From: Fervidobacterium pennivorans DSM 9078
Lineage (GTDB): Bacteria > Thermotogota > Thermotogae > Thermotogales > Fervidobacteriaceae
DNA length: 64,000 bases
Direction of reading: 5' to 3'
Assembly: GCF_000235405.2 (NCBI RefSeq)
Contig: NC_017095.1
Coordinates: 1,389,501 to 1,453,500, forward strand
The notes under the pieces are model-generated. The model saw only the letters and a program-made list of their open reading frames with translations, was not told the origin of the DNA and did not search any database. The translations under genes were made by a program, and so were the position numbers. Each line of letters starts with the position of its first letter. Positions within the stretch are counted from its first letter, which is position 1. Positions 1 through 8,143 of this stretch are shown one piece after another.

Positions 1-361
1 TTGGCAAAGGATTAACTGTGACTACCAACGTAGCATAGGATTCTCCACCCTTACCATCGCTTGCTTTCAATGTAAAAGTAAATGTTTCAGAACTGGTTGG
101 AGTGAATTTGAATGTCTTGTTCGTGATCATAGCTCCGTATGTTTCTCCAACGATAGTTATCGTTACTGGGTCACCATCTGGGTCGCTTACTTCACTCGAG
201 AGGTCAAACGTCAGTTCTTGACCAACCCTGGCTGTCTTTGTGTAAGAATAGTTCTTCCACACCGGTGGTTTGTTGAACAAGTTACCTACCTGCTCACACC
301 CACTCAGTGTGAGAATGAGCAAAAGTACCAAGCCGATGGCTAAAAATGCCGCTTTCTTCAC
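1..361 (-). CDS. Secreted lipoprotein with Ig/cadherin-like domain (3' part beyond window)
   Basis: Only the first 120 codons are in the window; the gene continues past base 1. It starts with GTG at 361-359, preceded by an AGGGGGGA ribosome binding site. Residues 2-21 form a lipoprotein signal (KK, a leucine-rich core, then LTLSGC), so Cys22 should be lipidated and the protein held at the envelope surface. After a short linker the sequence turns into a beta-sandwich with an aspartate-rich SDPDGDPVTITV stretch and a closing ASDGKGGES...VTV strand, as in cadherin-like or tandem-95 Ig domains. Such domains usually act in adhesion or as spacers in surface proteins. What follows downstream cannot be seen, so no enzymatic role can be excluded. 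Confidence 0.8.
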   Translation of the reverse strand, partial: MKKAAFLAIGLVLLLILTLSGCEQVGNLFNKPPVWKNYSYTKTARVGQELTFDLSSEVSDPDGDPVTITIVGETYGAMITNKTFKFTPTSSETFTFTLKASDGKGGESYATLVVTVNPLP

Positions 362-452
362 CTTAATCCCCCCTCTTTTGAGATGTGGTATTGCGAGCTA
401 AACTTGAAATTTTAAAAGCCCCCCTACAAAACGGCACGTGATGGCATATTAA

Positions 453-482
453 ATTATACAATTTTTTGTAAAGCAATGTCAA
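453..482 (-). promoter_or_regulatory. Strong sigma-70-type promoter for the lipoprotein gene
   Basis: On the minus strand a perfect TTGACA (482-477) and a perfect TATAAT (458-453) are separated by 18 bp. Transcription would start near 446, giving a leader of about 85 nt before the GTG start at 361. This is the best promoter match in the window and suggests strong expression of the lipoprotein. Confidence 0.75.
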
Positions 483-506
483 CATCGTCAGAAATCCAAC
501 TATGCC

Positions 507-1517
507 TTAAAAATCCTTGCGTTTAAGAAATTCTTTCAACAAAGCAATGGTATGTTCGTAATCTTTCTTGCTAATCACGGAAACAGGCGAGTGAATATAC
601 CTTGCCGGGACGGAAACAACACCCGCCGGAATACCCGTGAGCGCGTATCTTCTTGCGTTTGTACCACCAACAGTGCGCATTTTGTACTGGAATGGTATGT
701 TGAACTGCTTTGCTGTTTCGATAAGCTTTTCAAATATTGCCTGATGAACCACATATCCGCTGTGCATAAATGTGATAGCTGGTCCATCACCAAGGTGTGT
801 TGACCACAGTTGTTTCTCGAGTTCCGGGTCATCTCCACTTGTTGTTGTCTCAACAGCAATAGCAATATCTGCTTTGAGTTGTTCGGCGATTATCGCAGGT
901 CCTCTTAGCCCTGTCTCTTCTTGGACTGTAAAGGCAAAGTATATATCGTTTTGTGTTTCGATATTCTCATCAATTAAGTCCATCAACACACTGCATCCAC
1001 ACCTATCATCCAACGCTTTTGCGATGATAAAGCCTCCTTGCTCTTCGTAAGGTGTGATAAATGAAACATAGTCTCCTATTTTAACTTGCTTTTCAGCTTC
1101 CGCTTTTGATTTCGCTCCTATGTCGATTTTTAGTTCACTGTATTTCGGCGCGTTCATGTATCCATCTTTTTGCAGGTGTATCGCCTTGTAACCAATTATA
1201 CCAACAACATCTTTTCCAATCTTTACCTTTTTTCCAATGATTACCCTCGTATCCACTCCACCAACTGGTGCGAAGGAAAGAGTTCCATCTTCGTTGATGT
1301 TAGTGACTATGAATCCTACTTCGTCCATATGTGCATCGAGCAAAATTTTCTTTCCATTGCCTTTACCTTTTTTAAAAGCAATTAAATTCCCCATTCTGTC
1401 TATAAATATCTCATCAACTTTCCCAGAGATTTTTTCCTTTATATATTCTCTCACTGCGTCTTCATTTCCCGAAGGTCCACTTATTTCTGTGAGCTCTTTC
1501 AGGTATTTGAACATCAT
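507..1517 (-). CDS. M42 family metalloaminopeptidase (FrvX/glutamyl aminopeptidase type)
   Basis: A cytosolic dinuclear-metal aminopeptidase of the TET/FrvX group, 336 residues. The metal ligand signatures are in order: DAHMDEVGF near residues 61-69, ALDDRCG near 168, the TVQEETG catalytic Glu pair near 200, AVETT near 223 and a C-terminal YIHSP histidine. The start is ambiguous between ATG at 1517 and the adjacent ATG at 1514; the AGGAGG site is 4 and 7 nt away respectively, slightly favouring 1514. Its start overlaps the stop of the upstream M42 gene (ATGA), so the two are translationally coupled. Family members assemble into dodecamers that trim peptides; the substrate is not predictable. 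Confidence 0.9.
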   Translation of the reverse strand: MMFKYLKELTEISGPSGNEDAVREYIKEKISGKVDEIFIDRMGNLIAFKKGKGNGKKILLDAHMDEVGFIVTNINEDGTLSFAPVGGVDTRVIIGKKVKIGKDVVGIIGYKAIHLQKDGYMNAPKYSELKIDIGAKSKAEAEKQVKIGDYVSFITPYEEQGGFIIAKALDDRCGCSVLMDLIDENIETQNDIYFAFTVQEETGLRGPAIIAEQLKADIAIAVETTTSGDDPELEKQLWSTHLGDGPAITFMHSGYVVHQAIFEKLIETAKQFNIPFQYKMRTVGGTNARRYALTGIPAGVVSVPARYIHSPVSVISKKDYEHTIALLKEFLKRKDF

Positions 1518-2590
1518 TCTCCCTCCTTAACTGAGTCTGCGTTTTGCGACTCTTCATATTCGATTTCTGGCAAGTGTGCTGCGGAAAACGCAAGCAGTTT
1601 TGCCGTGTCCTCAACGTCTTTAACGGCAATTTTTTCATACGGGTTATGCATGTATTTTAATGGTATAGATATTAGTGCTGTTTTAACACCAATTCTTGTA
1701 AGCTGAACCTCGTCGGTATCAGTTCCTGACCTTCCTGCGATAGGTTCTATTTGGGTCTTTATGTTGTATCTTCCAGCCACCTTGTTTATATGTTCTACAA
1801 ATTTTCTATTTGTCACCGGCCCAACCGCAACAGCTGGCCCTTCACCTATTTTGATTTTTGGATAACCTGGAACATCCTCGTCTCCGTGTGTCACGTCGAT
1901 AACTATCCCATATTCGATTTCCGATATATATGCCCCGCTTCTCGCACCCGGTCCACCGATTTCTTCTTGTGTTGAGAATACATAATAGACCTCTGCTTCG
2001 GTCTTGATTTTGCTAAGTAATTCAGCAGCCTTTATTATCGCAACACAACTTGCCCTGTTATCGAGCGCTGGCGCAAAGATTGTTCCATTCTTTTCAAAAC
2101 CTTCTGTATCAAGCGTAACTAAATCCCCTATTGATATATCTTTCCAATTTTGATTCATAGACACATCTACAAAGATGTGATCGTAATCCGGCACTTTTTT
2201 CGATTCCTCAGTTGTCTGAAGGTGTGGTGGCATAAATCCAACTACACCTCTCAGTTTCCCGTTCTTAGTATGTACCCATACCTTTTGGCTAATTACTGTT
2301 TTGGGATCCCATCCACCAACTCCTGAAAGTCTCAGAAAACCATCATCGTATATCTTAGTAACCACAAACGCTATTTGATCAGCATGCGCAAAAAAGCCAA
2401 TCTTTGGTCCGTTCCCTTTTTTCACACAGACCAAACTCCCCATCGGTGTTTTGAAACATTCATCAACAAAAGGTTTCACTATCTGCTCAATTTCTTTTAA
2501 TACCTCGTCTTCGTATCCAGAAGGTCCAGGGATTGATGTTAATCTCAAAAGTAGTTCATTTGTTTTCAGTTCTACTTGTTTATTAGCCAA
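1514..2590 (-). CDS. M42 family metalloaminopeptidase, second paralogue
   Basis: A 358-residue paralogue of the adjacent M42 peptidase. It shows the same metal-site order: FAHADQIAF near residues 67-75, ALDNRASC, the STQEEIGGPGA catalytic Glu pair, VIDVTHGD, and a C-terminal YMHNP. The start is TTG at 2590-2588 with AGGAGG 8 nt upstream, inside the last codons of minC, an 8-bp overlap. Sequence divergence from its neighbour is large, so this is an old duplication, and the two may form separate or mixed TET complexes with different specificities. An acidic tail after residue 345 is not part of the fold. Confidence 0.9.
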   Translation of the reverse strand: MANKQVELKTNELLLRLTSIPGPSGYEDEVLKEIEQIVKPFVDECFKTPMGSLVCVKKGNGPKIGFFAHADQIAFVVTKIYDDGFLRLSGVGGWDPKTVISQKVWVHTKNGKLRGVVGFMPPHLQTTEESKKVPDYDHIFVDVSMNQNWKDISIGDLVTLDTEGFEKNGTIFAPALDNRASCVAIIKAAELLSKIKTEAEVYYVFSTQEEIGGPGARSGAYISEIEYGIVIDVTHGDEDVPGYPKIKIGEGPAVAVGPVTNRKFVEHINKVAGRYNIKTQIEPIAGRSGTDTDEVQLTRIGVKTALISIPLKYMHNPYEKIAVKDVEDTAKLLAFSAAHLPEIEYEESQNADSVKEGE

Positions 2591-3233
2591 CTTCTATCCC
2601 TCCTATCTTACTATCGTATTTTCCGACCTCTATTCGTCCTGCTTTTACATGGAGAATAACTGGATAGTTGAATTTTTCAGTAAATGTCCCTTTCAAATCC
2701 GATATTTGGACAAAAGGCGCCTCGAAGCTCAGAGCAATGATAACAGACTCCCTGCCTTCGTTTATCCCCGCCCTCACCGTGCCTTGACACCGCCCAAAGA
2801 TGACGACACTGCCACCAGCAACGATTTCGGCTCCCGCGTGTAAATTGCCTACCAAGATAACATCACCGGAATGAATTATACTCTGCCCACTTCTTAAATT
2901 CTTCTTCACTAATTTAGTACCTGAACGTGTATCACCTTGATTGACCATATCAACTTTCTTTCTAATTATCACATCATTTTTCCCTTCGGAGCCCATCAGA
3001 ACATGAGAGATAGTGAGTCCAAGCTCCTGAACTCTTGCCACTATTTTTGGGATATCAGAGATGTGTTTTTCGTGCTCTTCCACCAGTAACATGATTTTGT
3101 CGCCTTTGGCAAAGAAATTCCCCATAGCCTTGACTTTGTCCTCTATCTTCTGAAGGACATCAACAATATCTGTGTAATCTTTTATATATAACACCAATCC
3201 GTCCTTTGTCATCTTGAAATCGACCATCGCCAT
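2583..3233 (-). CDS. minC: Septum site-determining protein MinC
   Basis: MinC inhibits FtsZ polymerisation and, recruited by MinD, keeps division septa from forming at the poles. The 216-residue product has an N-terminal FtsZ-inhibiting domain (about 1-95) and a C-terminal right-handed beta-helix recognisable by the repeated glycine turns in GDVILVGNLHAGAEIVAGG (about 120-150) and the AGRIEVGKYDSKIGGIEVG end. Neither minD nor minE is next to it; instead it is the first gene of an operon with two M42 peptidases. Starting ATG is at 3233 after an AAGGGGTATGGCG context; the second Met (residue 3) is an alternative. Confidence 0.9.
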   Translation of the reverse strand: MAMVDFKMTKDGLVLYIKDYTDIVDVLQKIEDKVKAMGNFFAKGDKIMLLVEEHEKHISDIPKIVARVQELGLTISHVLMGSEGKNDVIIRKKVDMVNQGDTRSGTKLVKKNLRSGQSIIHSGDVILVGNLHAGAEIVAGGSVVIFGRCQGTVRAGINEGRESVIIALSFEAPFVQISDLKGTFTEKFNYPVILHVKAGRIEVGKYDSKIGGIEVG

Positions 3234-3249
3234 ACCCCTTTGCTTTATT

Positions 3250-4335
3250 TTAGAATATTATCGTTTCTATCTCGTCAATCCATTCAGAAACATCTATCGG
3301 AGAAATCTCTTTTACCAAACGCTTGAAATTAAAGAAATTTTCCCTGAAAGTATCTATCTTGTTACCTGAGTTGATTTCAACTGCACATTCCAACAACGCA
3401 GCCAGATAATCAGCTGTACGAACAATCCTACCTGCCTCACCTGAGAATGGTTCGACAGCACAATCGACGTATTCTCTAATTGGTGTCAAAGCTTCGCAAC
3501 CACTAATCCATTCGATAGTCATTTCTTTTTCAACATTTGCCACAAGTTCGTCAAGACCTGCCACCTTTTTTTTCGTGGGGGTTATGACATCACCTGTGAA
3601 CGCCTCAGGAAGGTCGTGGAGTATGCTTTTGATGATTATTTCTTCAACATGCTCAAACTTTAAAAGCTTGGCAATCAGGTAAGCTATTGTGACAACAATA
3701 AAAGAATGTCCGCTGACACTTGTTCGCACATTCCTGTGCGTTCGGTTCCAGCGAACCATCGATGTGAGGTTCAGCAGAGGTGTCCAAACATATTGAGCGA
3801 TTTCCCAGTATTTTTCCAGTTCTGTTTGCGGAATTGTTTGAGATATGTTGTCTATCTTCTCCTTAAGCTCTTTCAACGGTTGCCTGTAATCGTATAGTTT
3901 GCCATTTTCTTGCGCCTCAAGATAGCTAACGTAAAGGTCGGCAAGTTTATCCAAGGGGTTACACTCTTGTGTTTCAGTGACAAGAAGCTTTACAGTTTCT
4001 TCATCTGCAAAGTTTTTTAAATCGTCGAGTGCTTTTTTCCTAACTTCATTCCACACTTGTGGAGCAAACCGTTCTATACGTTCTTTCAACTGCAAAGAGA
4101 CATCGGAAAGCACGATTTTTGGTAGCTCACGAGATAGTCGCCAACGCAAACTGTTTTCAAGCGCTTGGCTTTTTCTGGTGTTGTCCATGTTTTGAATTGT
4201 GATAAAAACAAACGAAAGAAAAAGCGTATTAAAAGAATTATCCGCCTCAGTGAATCTCAACAAGGCTGGCCGATTGTTCCAACGTTGGATGGTGAAAAGA
4301 TTGGTTAAAGAAAATAAAAATGTTCCCTTCCCCAA
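3250..4335 (-). CDS. HD-domain phosphohydrolase (YfbR-like)
   Basis: A 361-residue HD-superfamily protein, probably a metal-dependent nucleotidase or phosphodiesterase. The metal motif is seen as SGHSFIVV followed about 30 residues later by LHDLPEAFTGD, and a later AGRIVRTADYLAAL supplies the last Asp, an arrangement like YfbR-type 5'-deoxynucleotidases. I place the start at TTG 4335 because AAGGGGTGG (4349-4341) lies 8 nt upstream and a promoter sits just before it. Starting at the first internal ATG (4188) would discard a conserved-looking LFTIQRWNNRP segment and has no ribosome binding site. The substrate is unknown. Confidence 0.75.
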   Translation of the reverse strand: MGKGTFLFSLTNLFTIQRWNNRPALLRFTEADNSFNTLFLSFVFITIQNMDNTRKSQALENSLRWRLSRELPKIVLSDVSLQLKERIERFAPQVWNEVRKKALDDLKNFADEETVKLLVTETQECNPLDKLADLYVSYLEAQENGKLYDYRQPLKELKEKIDNISQTIPQTELEKYWEIAQYVWTPLLNLTSMVRWNRTHRNVRTSVSGHSFIVVTIAYLIAKLLKFEHVEEIIIKSILHDLPEAFTGDVITPTKKKVAGLDELVANVEKEMTIEWISGCEALTPIREYVDCAVEPFSGEAGRIVRTADYLAALLECAVEINSGNKIDTFRENFFNFKRLVKEISPIDVSEWIDEIETIIF

Positions 4336-4365
4336 AGAGACCACCCCTTAGTCTTCTTAATTTAC

Positions 4366-4389
4366 ATTATACCACAGGATGGCGGGAAA
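4366..4389 (-). promoter_or_regulatory. Extended -10 promoter for the HD phosphohydrolase
   Basis: Minus strand TATAAT at 4371-4366 is preceded by TGTGG, giving the extended -10 TGG-TATAAT; a weak -35 (TTCCAC) lies 18 bp upstream. Transcription near 4359 gives a leader of only about 24 nt, which supports TTG 4335 as the start of the HD gene. Confidence 0.6.
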
Positions 4390-4468
4390 GTGGAACATTG
4401 ACTATTCAACAATATATGCCAAACATTGCATGTTTAACCACGGTCGTGCTTAATTTTTTTGAAAACTC

Positions 4469-5314
4469 TTAAGAATTTGTCTGTATAGGCATCAAAGTGT
4501 TATTCACCAACATATGAAGGTCTTTCTTTTTCTTCTTTTCTTTGTACATACGTTCATCGGCAAACTTGAGGATTTCAAATAGCCCTTGGTCATTTTCTAT
4601 GGGAACTATTCCATAAGAAAAGCTGATATCAGACAAGTTTTTAATCCTTTCAAGAAGTATTTCTGGATTTCCGGAATCAACGAATAGAATAAATTCGTCT
4701 CCACCGAACCTAATAAGTATGTCTGTTTTTCTCATGTTTTTTATGCACGCTTGAGCGAATGATTTAAGCACTTCATCGCCTATTAAATGCCCATATTCAT
4801 CGTTGATTTTCTTCAGATTGTCAATATCTATAAAAATAATAAACGCATCCCTACCGGTTCGCTTAACACTTTCTACAGCACTTTCCAACAACTTTAAACC
4901 AGCTGCTTTTGAATATGCTCCGGTAAGTGAATCGTAAAGTGCCATTTCGGCCATTTCTTGGTATTTTAGAATATTTTTGTAGTGCGTTTCGGCAATGTTC
5001 GAAATTAAGTTTAACACTGGAACGTCTTTATCGTTAGTGTCCGAAAAATAAACGTTTATTCTCACATGCTTGGAAGAGAAGTTATACAAAGTTCCTGTTT
5101 TGGTGCCTAATATTTTAACAAAGTTAGGGGTCATAACCCTCACACCGCTGGCACTTGTGTGCATGTAAATAGCTTTTGCAAGTTTGTCCACAAACTCCCA
5201 CTCGTCTAATTCACTCAAAAAACTCAAAAAATTCACAAGATTGACGATTAAATTTATAGGCAATGTTGGCATTTCTTGAGCAAAAAATGTGTCAAGTTTT
5301 TCCACTACGTTCAC
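4469..5314 (-). CDS. Diguanylate cyclase (GGDEF), soluble
   Basis: Makes cyclic-di-GMP from two GTP. The 281-residue protein has no membrane segment. Residues 1-120 are a sensor-like region without a family I recognise, and the GGDEF domain spans about 125-265. The active motif GGDEF is intact at 204-208, preceded by an RKTD inhibitory I-site (195-198) with the canonical five-residue gap, so the enzyme is probably active and product-inhibited. The Mg-binding IDIDNLKKINDEYGH segment is also intact. It is divergent from the pilin-like operon starting at 5417, separated by about 100 bp that hold the pilin promoter. Confidence 0.9.
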   Translation of the reverse strand: MNVVEKLDTFFAQEMPTLPINLIVNLVNFLSFLSELDEWEFVDKLAKAIYMHTSASGVRVMTPNFVKILGTKTGTLYNFSSKHVRINVYFSDTNDKDVPVLNLISNIAETHYKNILKYQEMAEMALYDSLTGAYSKAAGLKLLESAVESVKRTGRDAFIIFIDIDNLKKINDEYGHLIGDEVLKSFAQACIKNMRKTDILIRFGGDEFILFVDSGNPEILLERIKNLSDISFSYGIVPIENDQGLFEILKFADERMYKEKKKKKDLHMLVNNTLMPIQTNS

Positions 5315-5376
5315 CTCTTTTCATTCTTCTCAAACGATTTATCGGAAAAATGGGTCTAAAATTTTAGAAGAGGGAG

Positions 5377-5382
5377 TATAAT
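5377..5382 (+). promoter_or_regulatory. -10 element for the pilin-like operon
   Basis: A perfect TATAAT at 5377-5382 lies 34 bp before the ATG at 5417. There is no good -35 at the expected distance, so the promoter may be weak or activator-dependent. Confidence 0.4.
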
Positions 5383-5416
5383 AATAACGACATGTTAAAT
5401 AAAAGGAGGTTTGAAG

Positions 5417-5809
5417 ATGGGTTTTGAGACTAAATTTAGACCTGCTTTTTCTTTAACCGAAACAATCGTAGCACTTTTGCTGATAAGTATTGTTTTTATG
5501 ATTATCACAACCGGTGTTTCGGGTGTTCTCCAATCTCTCTCATCTATCCAAAATCAACAAAAAGCGATAGAACTCCAAAATTTCATTGCACGATACATCT
5601 ACATCCAAGGGTCAGTTGGACAAACTGCAATCGATTTGGACGCTATTAACAAAGGTTTTCACAAATCAAACGAAAATCAAATCTCTTATCCGAAGGTTAT
5701 AAACCTCTCATCGACAACAACAACTTTTTTTGTTAAATACCTTTTTACAATCGAGCGTGTCCCAGGAAAGACTGAAGAATTTGTCGTTTATCAGTACAAA
5801 TCATATTAA
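5417..5809 (+). CDS. Prepilin-like protein (type IV pilin/pseudopilin N-terminus)
   Basis: A 130-residue protein with a class III signal: a basic leader ending in RPA, then FSLTETIVALLLISIVFMIITTG, that is Phe1, Glu5 and a long hydrophobic helix as in type IV pilins and type II secretion pseudopilins. A prepilin peptidase would cut before FSLTE. ATG 5417 is chosen over an in-frame TTG at 5411 because AAAGGAGG is 7 nt from the ATG and 1 nt from the TTG. It heads a three-gene operon with another single-helix protein and a DUF4900 protein. The low-complexity C-terminus suggests a minor pseudopilin rather than a major pilin. Confidence 0.75.
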   Translation: MGFETKFRPAFSLTETIVALLLISIVFMIITTGVSGVLQSLSSIQNQQKAIELQNFIARYIYIQGSVGQTAIDLDAINKGFHKSNENQISYPKVINLSSTTTTFFVKYLFTIERVPGKTEEFVVYQYKSY

Positions 5810-5837
5810 CCTAATAACAAAGAAGGTAGGTGTAAGT

Positions 5838-6368
5838 ATGGAATTAACAATTTCTGGTTTGATAGCAAGTATGGTTATAATGGTGTTTGTTATAGCGATG
5901 TTAGGTCTAATCTTCAACCTATCACTTAATGTGCTCAATCAACAGCAAGAATATGCCGCGTTTTATGCGGAAGCTCAAAGTATAACAGATATATTGGACA
6001 ACATTTTGACGCAAAGTGTATGGAATGATGAATGGGTGGATGCGCAAGGTAGGCCTCAAGCTGCGGAGATTGACCCAGATGGTAGGTTTGTATATTTGAA
6101 ATTCTTTTCACCGCTTGGTATGAATGTAGTCACTGTCAAGAAAAAACTTGAATTTGTGTCAGTAGGCGACAGTGTGATAATACGGTTTGACGGCAAAGAT
6201 CTGATCAGGACATCTAAGATAAAATACATTTTGATTTCACTGCAGACTAAAGAAGAACCCTCAGGTGCGATAAAAGACCCAAAATTTCTTGAAGTCACGT
6301 TCATTCACAATAACGGAAAAATAAAATATTCTGTTCCATTGCTAACTGCTCTAAGCAGTTCTTCTTAA
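5838..6368 (+). CDS. Pseudopilin-like protein with N-terminal membrane helix
   Basis: A 176-residue protein whose first 35 residues hold one membrane helix (ELTISGLIASMVIMVFVIAMLGLIF), followed by a polar coiled segment (LNQQQEYAAFYAEAQS) and a beta-rich globular part. This shape resembles minor pseudopilins of the GspJ/PilW kind, although a classic basic leader before the helix is missing. The open frame extends upstream to 5730, overlapping the first pilin gene, but ATG 5838 has the AGGTAGGTG ribosome site and begins the natural domain. It lies 28 bp after the previous gene and 34 bp before the next. Specific function not assignable. Confidence 0.7.
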   Translation: MELTISGLIASMVIMVFVIAMLGLIFNLSLNVLNQQQEYAAFYAEAQSITDILDNILTQSVWNDEWVDAQGRPQAAEIDPDGRFVYLKFFSPLGMNVVTVKKKLEFVSVGDSVIIRFDGKDLIRTSKIKYILISLQTKEEPSGAIKDPKFLEVTFIHNNGKIKYSVPLLTALSSSS

Positions 6369-6402
6369 ACTTAGGTAAGAAAATTTGAGGAGGGACTCGC
6401 AT

Positions 6403-8052
6403 ATGCAAACAAGAAACGGATTCATGACTGCCTTAGTGCTCATCTTCCTAGTGGTTGCAAGTATCATGCTTTTGACCCTGTATCAACTTGTAGGCAACTA
6501 CAGAACGAACGCTATCAGAATGCAAGTCTCATCGCAACTCGGGATAGATGCGCTCAACTTATTAAACATCGGAGCTGGATTTATGCGAAGTCGTTCGACA
6601 GGGGTTTTGGGATTCAACATCCCGTATCAAACAGGCTTACCTTCTTGGTACACTGATTTCAAATCAAAACTCAGTGAGGAATGGAAAGATTTTTTTGAAG
6701 TCTATGCAGATAACAAATCTTTCTTAATTGCTGAAATAACACCAGGTGGTAGTTCCGCTACTGAAAGTCAAATACATGACGAGCTTGTTGAATACTTGTC
6801 AAATAGGAAGCTCTCAAATGTTTCAATATATGCCATCAAGTCTAAAAATCCGTTTTCTGCTCTGGTTATTGCAAAGGCAGAAAGAGAAGGAAAAGGTGTA
6901 TACGCTTATGCGATAGTAACCTCAAAACTTTTGAACCAATACGTTTACTTCACAAATAGCGAAAAACGTTCTGATGGAACCACAATCTACTTTCACGCAA
7001 ACGACCTGATAGACGGACCCATTAGATCACACGATTATATAAACATAAATAACGCAGGTGGAAAGCCAACGTTCACATCGCCAATAGAAATCCTTGGAAT
7101 AAAAGATATGAACGGAAACATAGTAAACCCTGCTGATTATAGCAATTTTGCAAACTTGTTGGGAAATCCAACATACAGGTTATTGACAGAAGCAGATGTA
7201 GCCGCACTCGATTTTAATGCGATAAAAAATGAGTATAAAAATTCCATAGCCTCACTTGTAAGAAGTTACGATGAGATCCGTTCACAACCCTTGGTGCTCA
7301 GTGGAATAAAGTTCAACAGTGATATCACTATCAGTTTTGCTCATGGGCAATCTGTGAGTAACTACGATATAAAAATTTCCCAAGGTAACACCGATTACAT
7401 CATCTCGTGGAACCCTTCTTCTCCGGATGCCAGGATAAGAAAACAAGGGGGCGGTCCAGCAGAGGAATTTAATATAAAATTTAACGGTGTTGTTTACGCA
7501 ACTGGAGATATAACTATCGATGGTCCAACGGAATTATCAACTTACAAAGGTAACTACACTCTTTTTTCCGAAAATGATATCATCATTAAAGACCGTCTTA
7601 TTCCTTACGATACTTTTGCAAGTCAGTTCACCAATAATGAACATGGTAACAACGGTGATTCGGTCAGTGAAACCAAGCTCCCAAGTATAAAAGATTTCGT
7701 AAACACACAGGAAACATCTTCTTTAAACCTGGTTGCCATCAACAACGTAAGGGTTGGTAAAAAGCTAACAAATATGAAGATTTTCGCAAGCTTGTTTGCA
7801 TTCGATGGTTCATTCACAGTTGATGGTTACAATACCGGCAGTTCCTCTGAGCAACTCTTTGTGTTCGGAAGTATCATGCAAAACTACAGAGGACCTGTTG
7901 GCACGTTCGATCCACGCACTGGTCGAACAATTACGGGATATTACAAAATATATGCATACAACCCAAGGATAATGACGGGGGCATATCAACCCTACGGAAC
8001 CCCAGCAAGGTCTCAAACGGTTTCTGTCAAGGTCGTAGGAATTGTAAAATAA
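6403..8052 (+). CDS. DUF4900-type envelope protein with PilX-like N-terminus
   Basis: A 549-residue protein with an N-terminal anchor (NGFMTALVLIFLVVASIMLLTLYQLV, about 5-30) like the PilX start of minor pilin operons. Residues about 150-250 carry the DUF4900-like pattern YVYFTNSEK..IYFHANDLIDGPIRSHDYINI, a beta-helix or adhesin-type region found in Thermotogota. The remainder is beta-rich and ends in a stretch with repeated polar turns. ATG 6403 is chosen because GAGGAGG lies 8 nt upstream; a TTG at 6385 would put the ribosome site inside the gene. Being last in the pilin-like operon, it probably caps or decorates a pseudopilus; this is inference. Confidence 0.75.
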   Translation: MQTRNGFMTALVLIFLVVASIMLLTLYQLVGNYRTNAIRMQVSSQLGIDALNLLNIGAGFMRSRSTGVLGFNIPYQTGLPSWYTDFKSKLSEEWKDFFEVYADNKSFLIAEITPGGSSATESQIHDELVEYLSNRKLSNVSIYAIKSKNPFSALVIAKAEREGKGVYAYAIVTSKLLNQYVYFTNSEKRSDGTTIYFHANDLIDGPIRSHDYININNAGGKPTFTSPIEILGIKDMNGNIVNPADYSNFANLLGNPTYRLLTEADVAALDFNAIKNEYKNSIASLVRSYDEIRSQPLVLSGIKFNSDITISFAHGQSVSNYDIKISQGNTDYIISWNPSSPDARIRKQGGGPAEEFNIKFNGVVYATGDITIDGPTELSTYKGNYTLFSENDIIIKDRLIPYDTFASQFTNNEHGNNGDSVSETKLPSIKDFVNTQETSSLNLVAINNVRVGKKLTNMKIFASLFAFDGSFTVDGYNTGSSSEQLFVFGSIMQNYRGPVGTFDPRTGRTITGYYKIYAYNPRIMTGAYQPYGTPARSQTVSVKVVGIVK

Positions 8053-8087
8053 AATTTTGATAAAAATCATTTTTTACAAAATATCCA

Positions 8088-8096
8088 TGATACAAT
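8088..8096 (+). promoter_or_regulatory. Extended -10 promoter for the chemotaxis receptor
   Basis: TGA-TACAAT (TG at 8088, TACAAT 8091-8096) forms an extended -10 about 48 bp before the ATG at 8144. No convincing -35 is present, as is common with extended -10 promoters. Confidence 0.4.
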
Positions 8097-8143
8097 AGGT
8101 TATACCTAACAATAGACAGTGTATTTAATTTGGAGGTGCGCTT

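Noticed and set aside
4188..4344. ATG 4188 as start of the HD phosphohydrolase
   Set aside because: No ribosome site precedes it, while TTG 4335 has AAGGGGTGG at 8 nt and a promoter 24 bp upstream.
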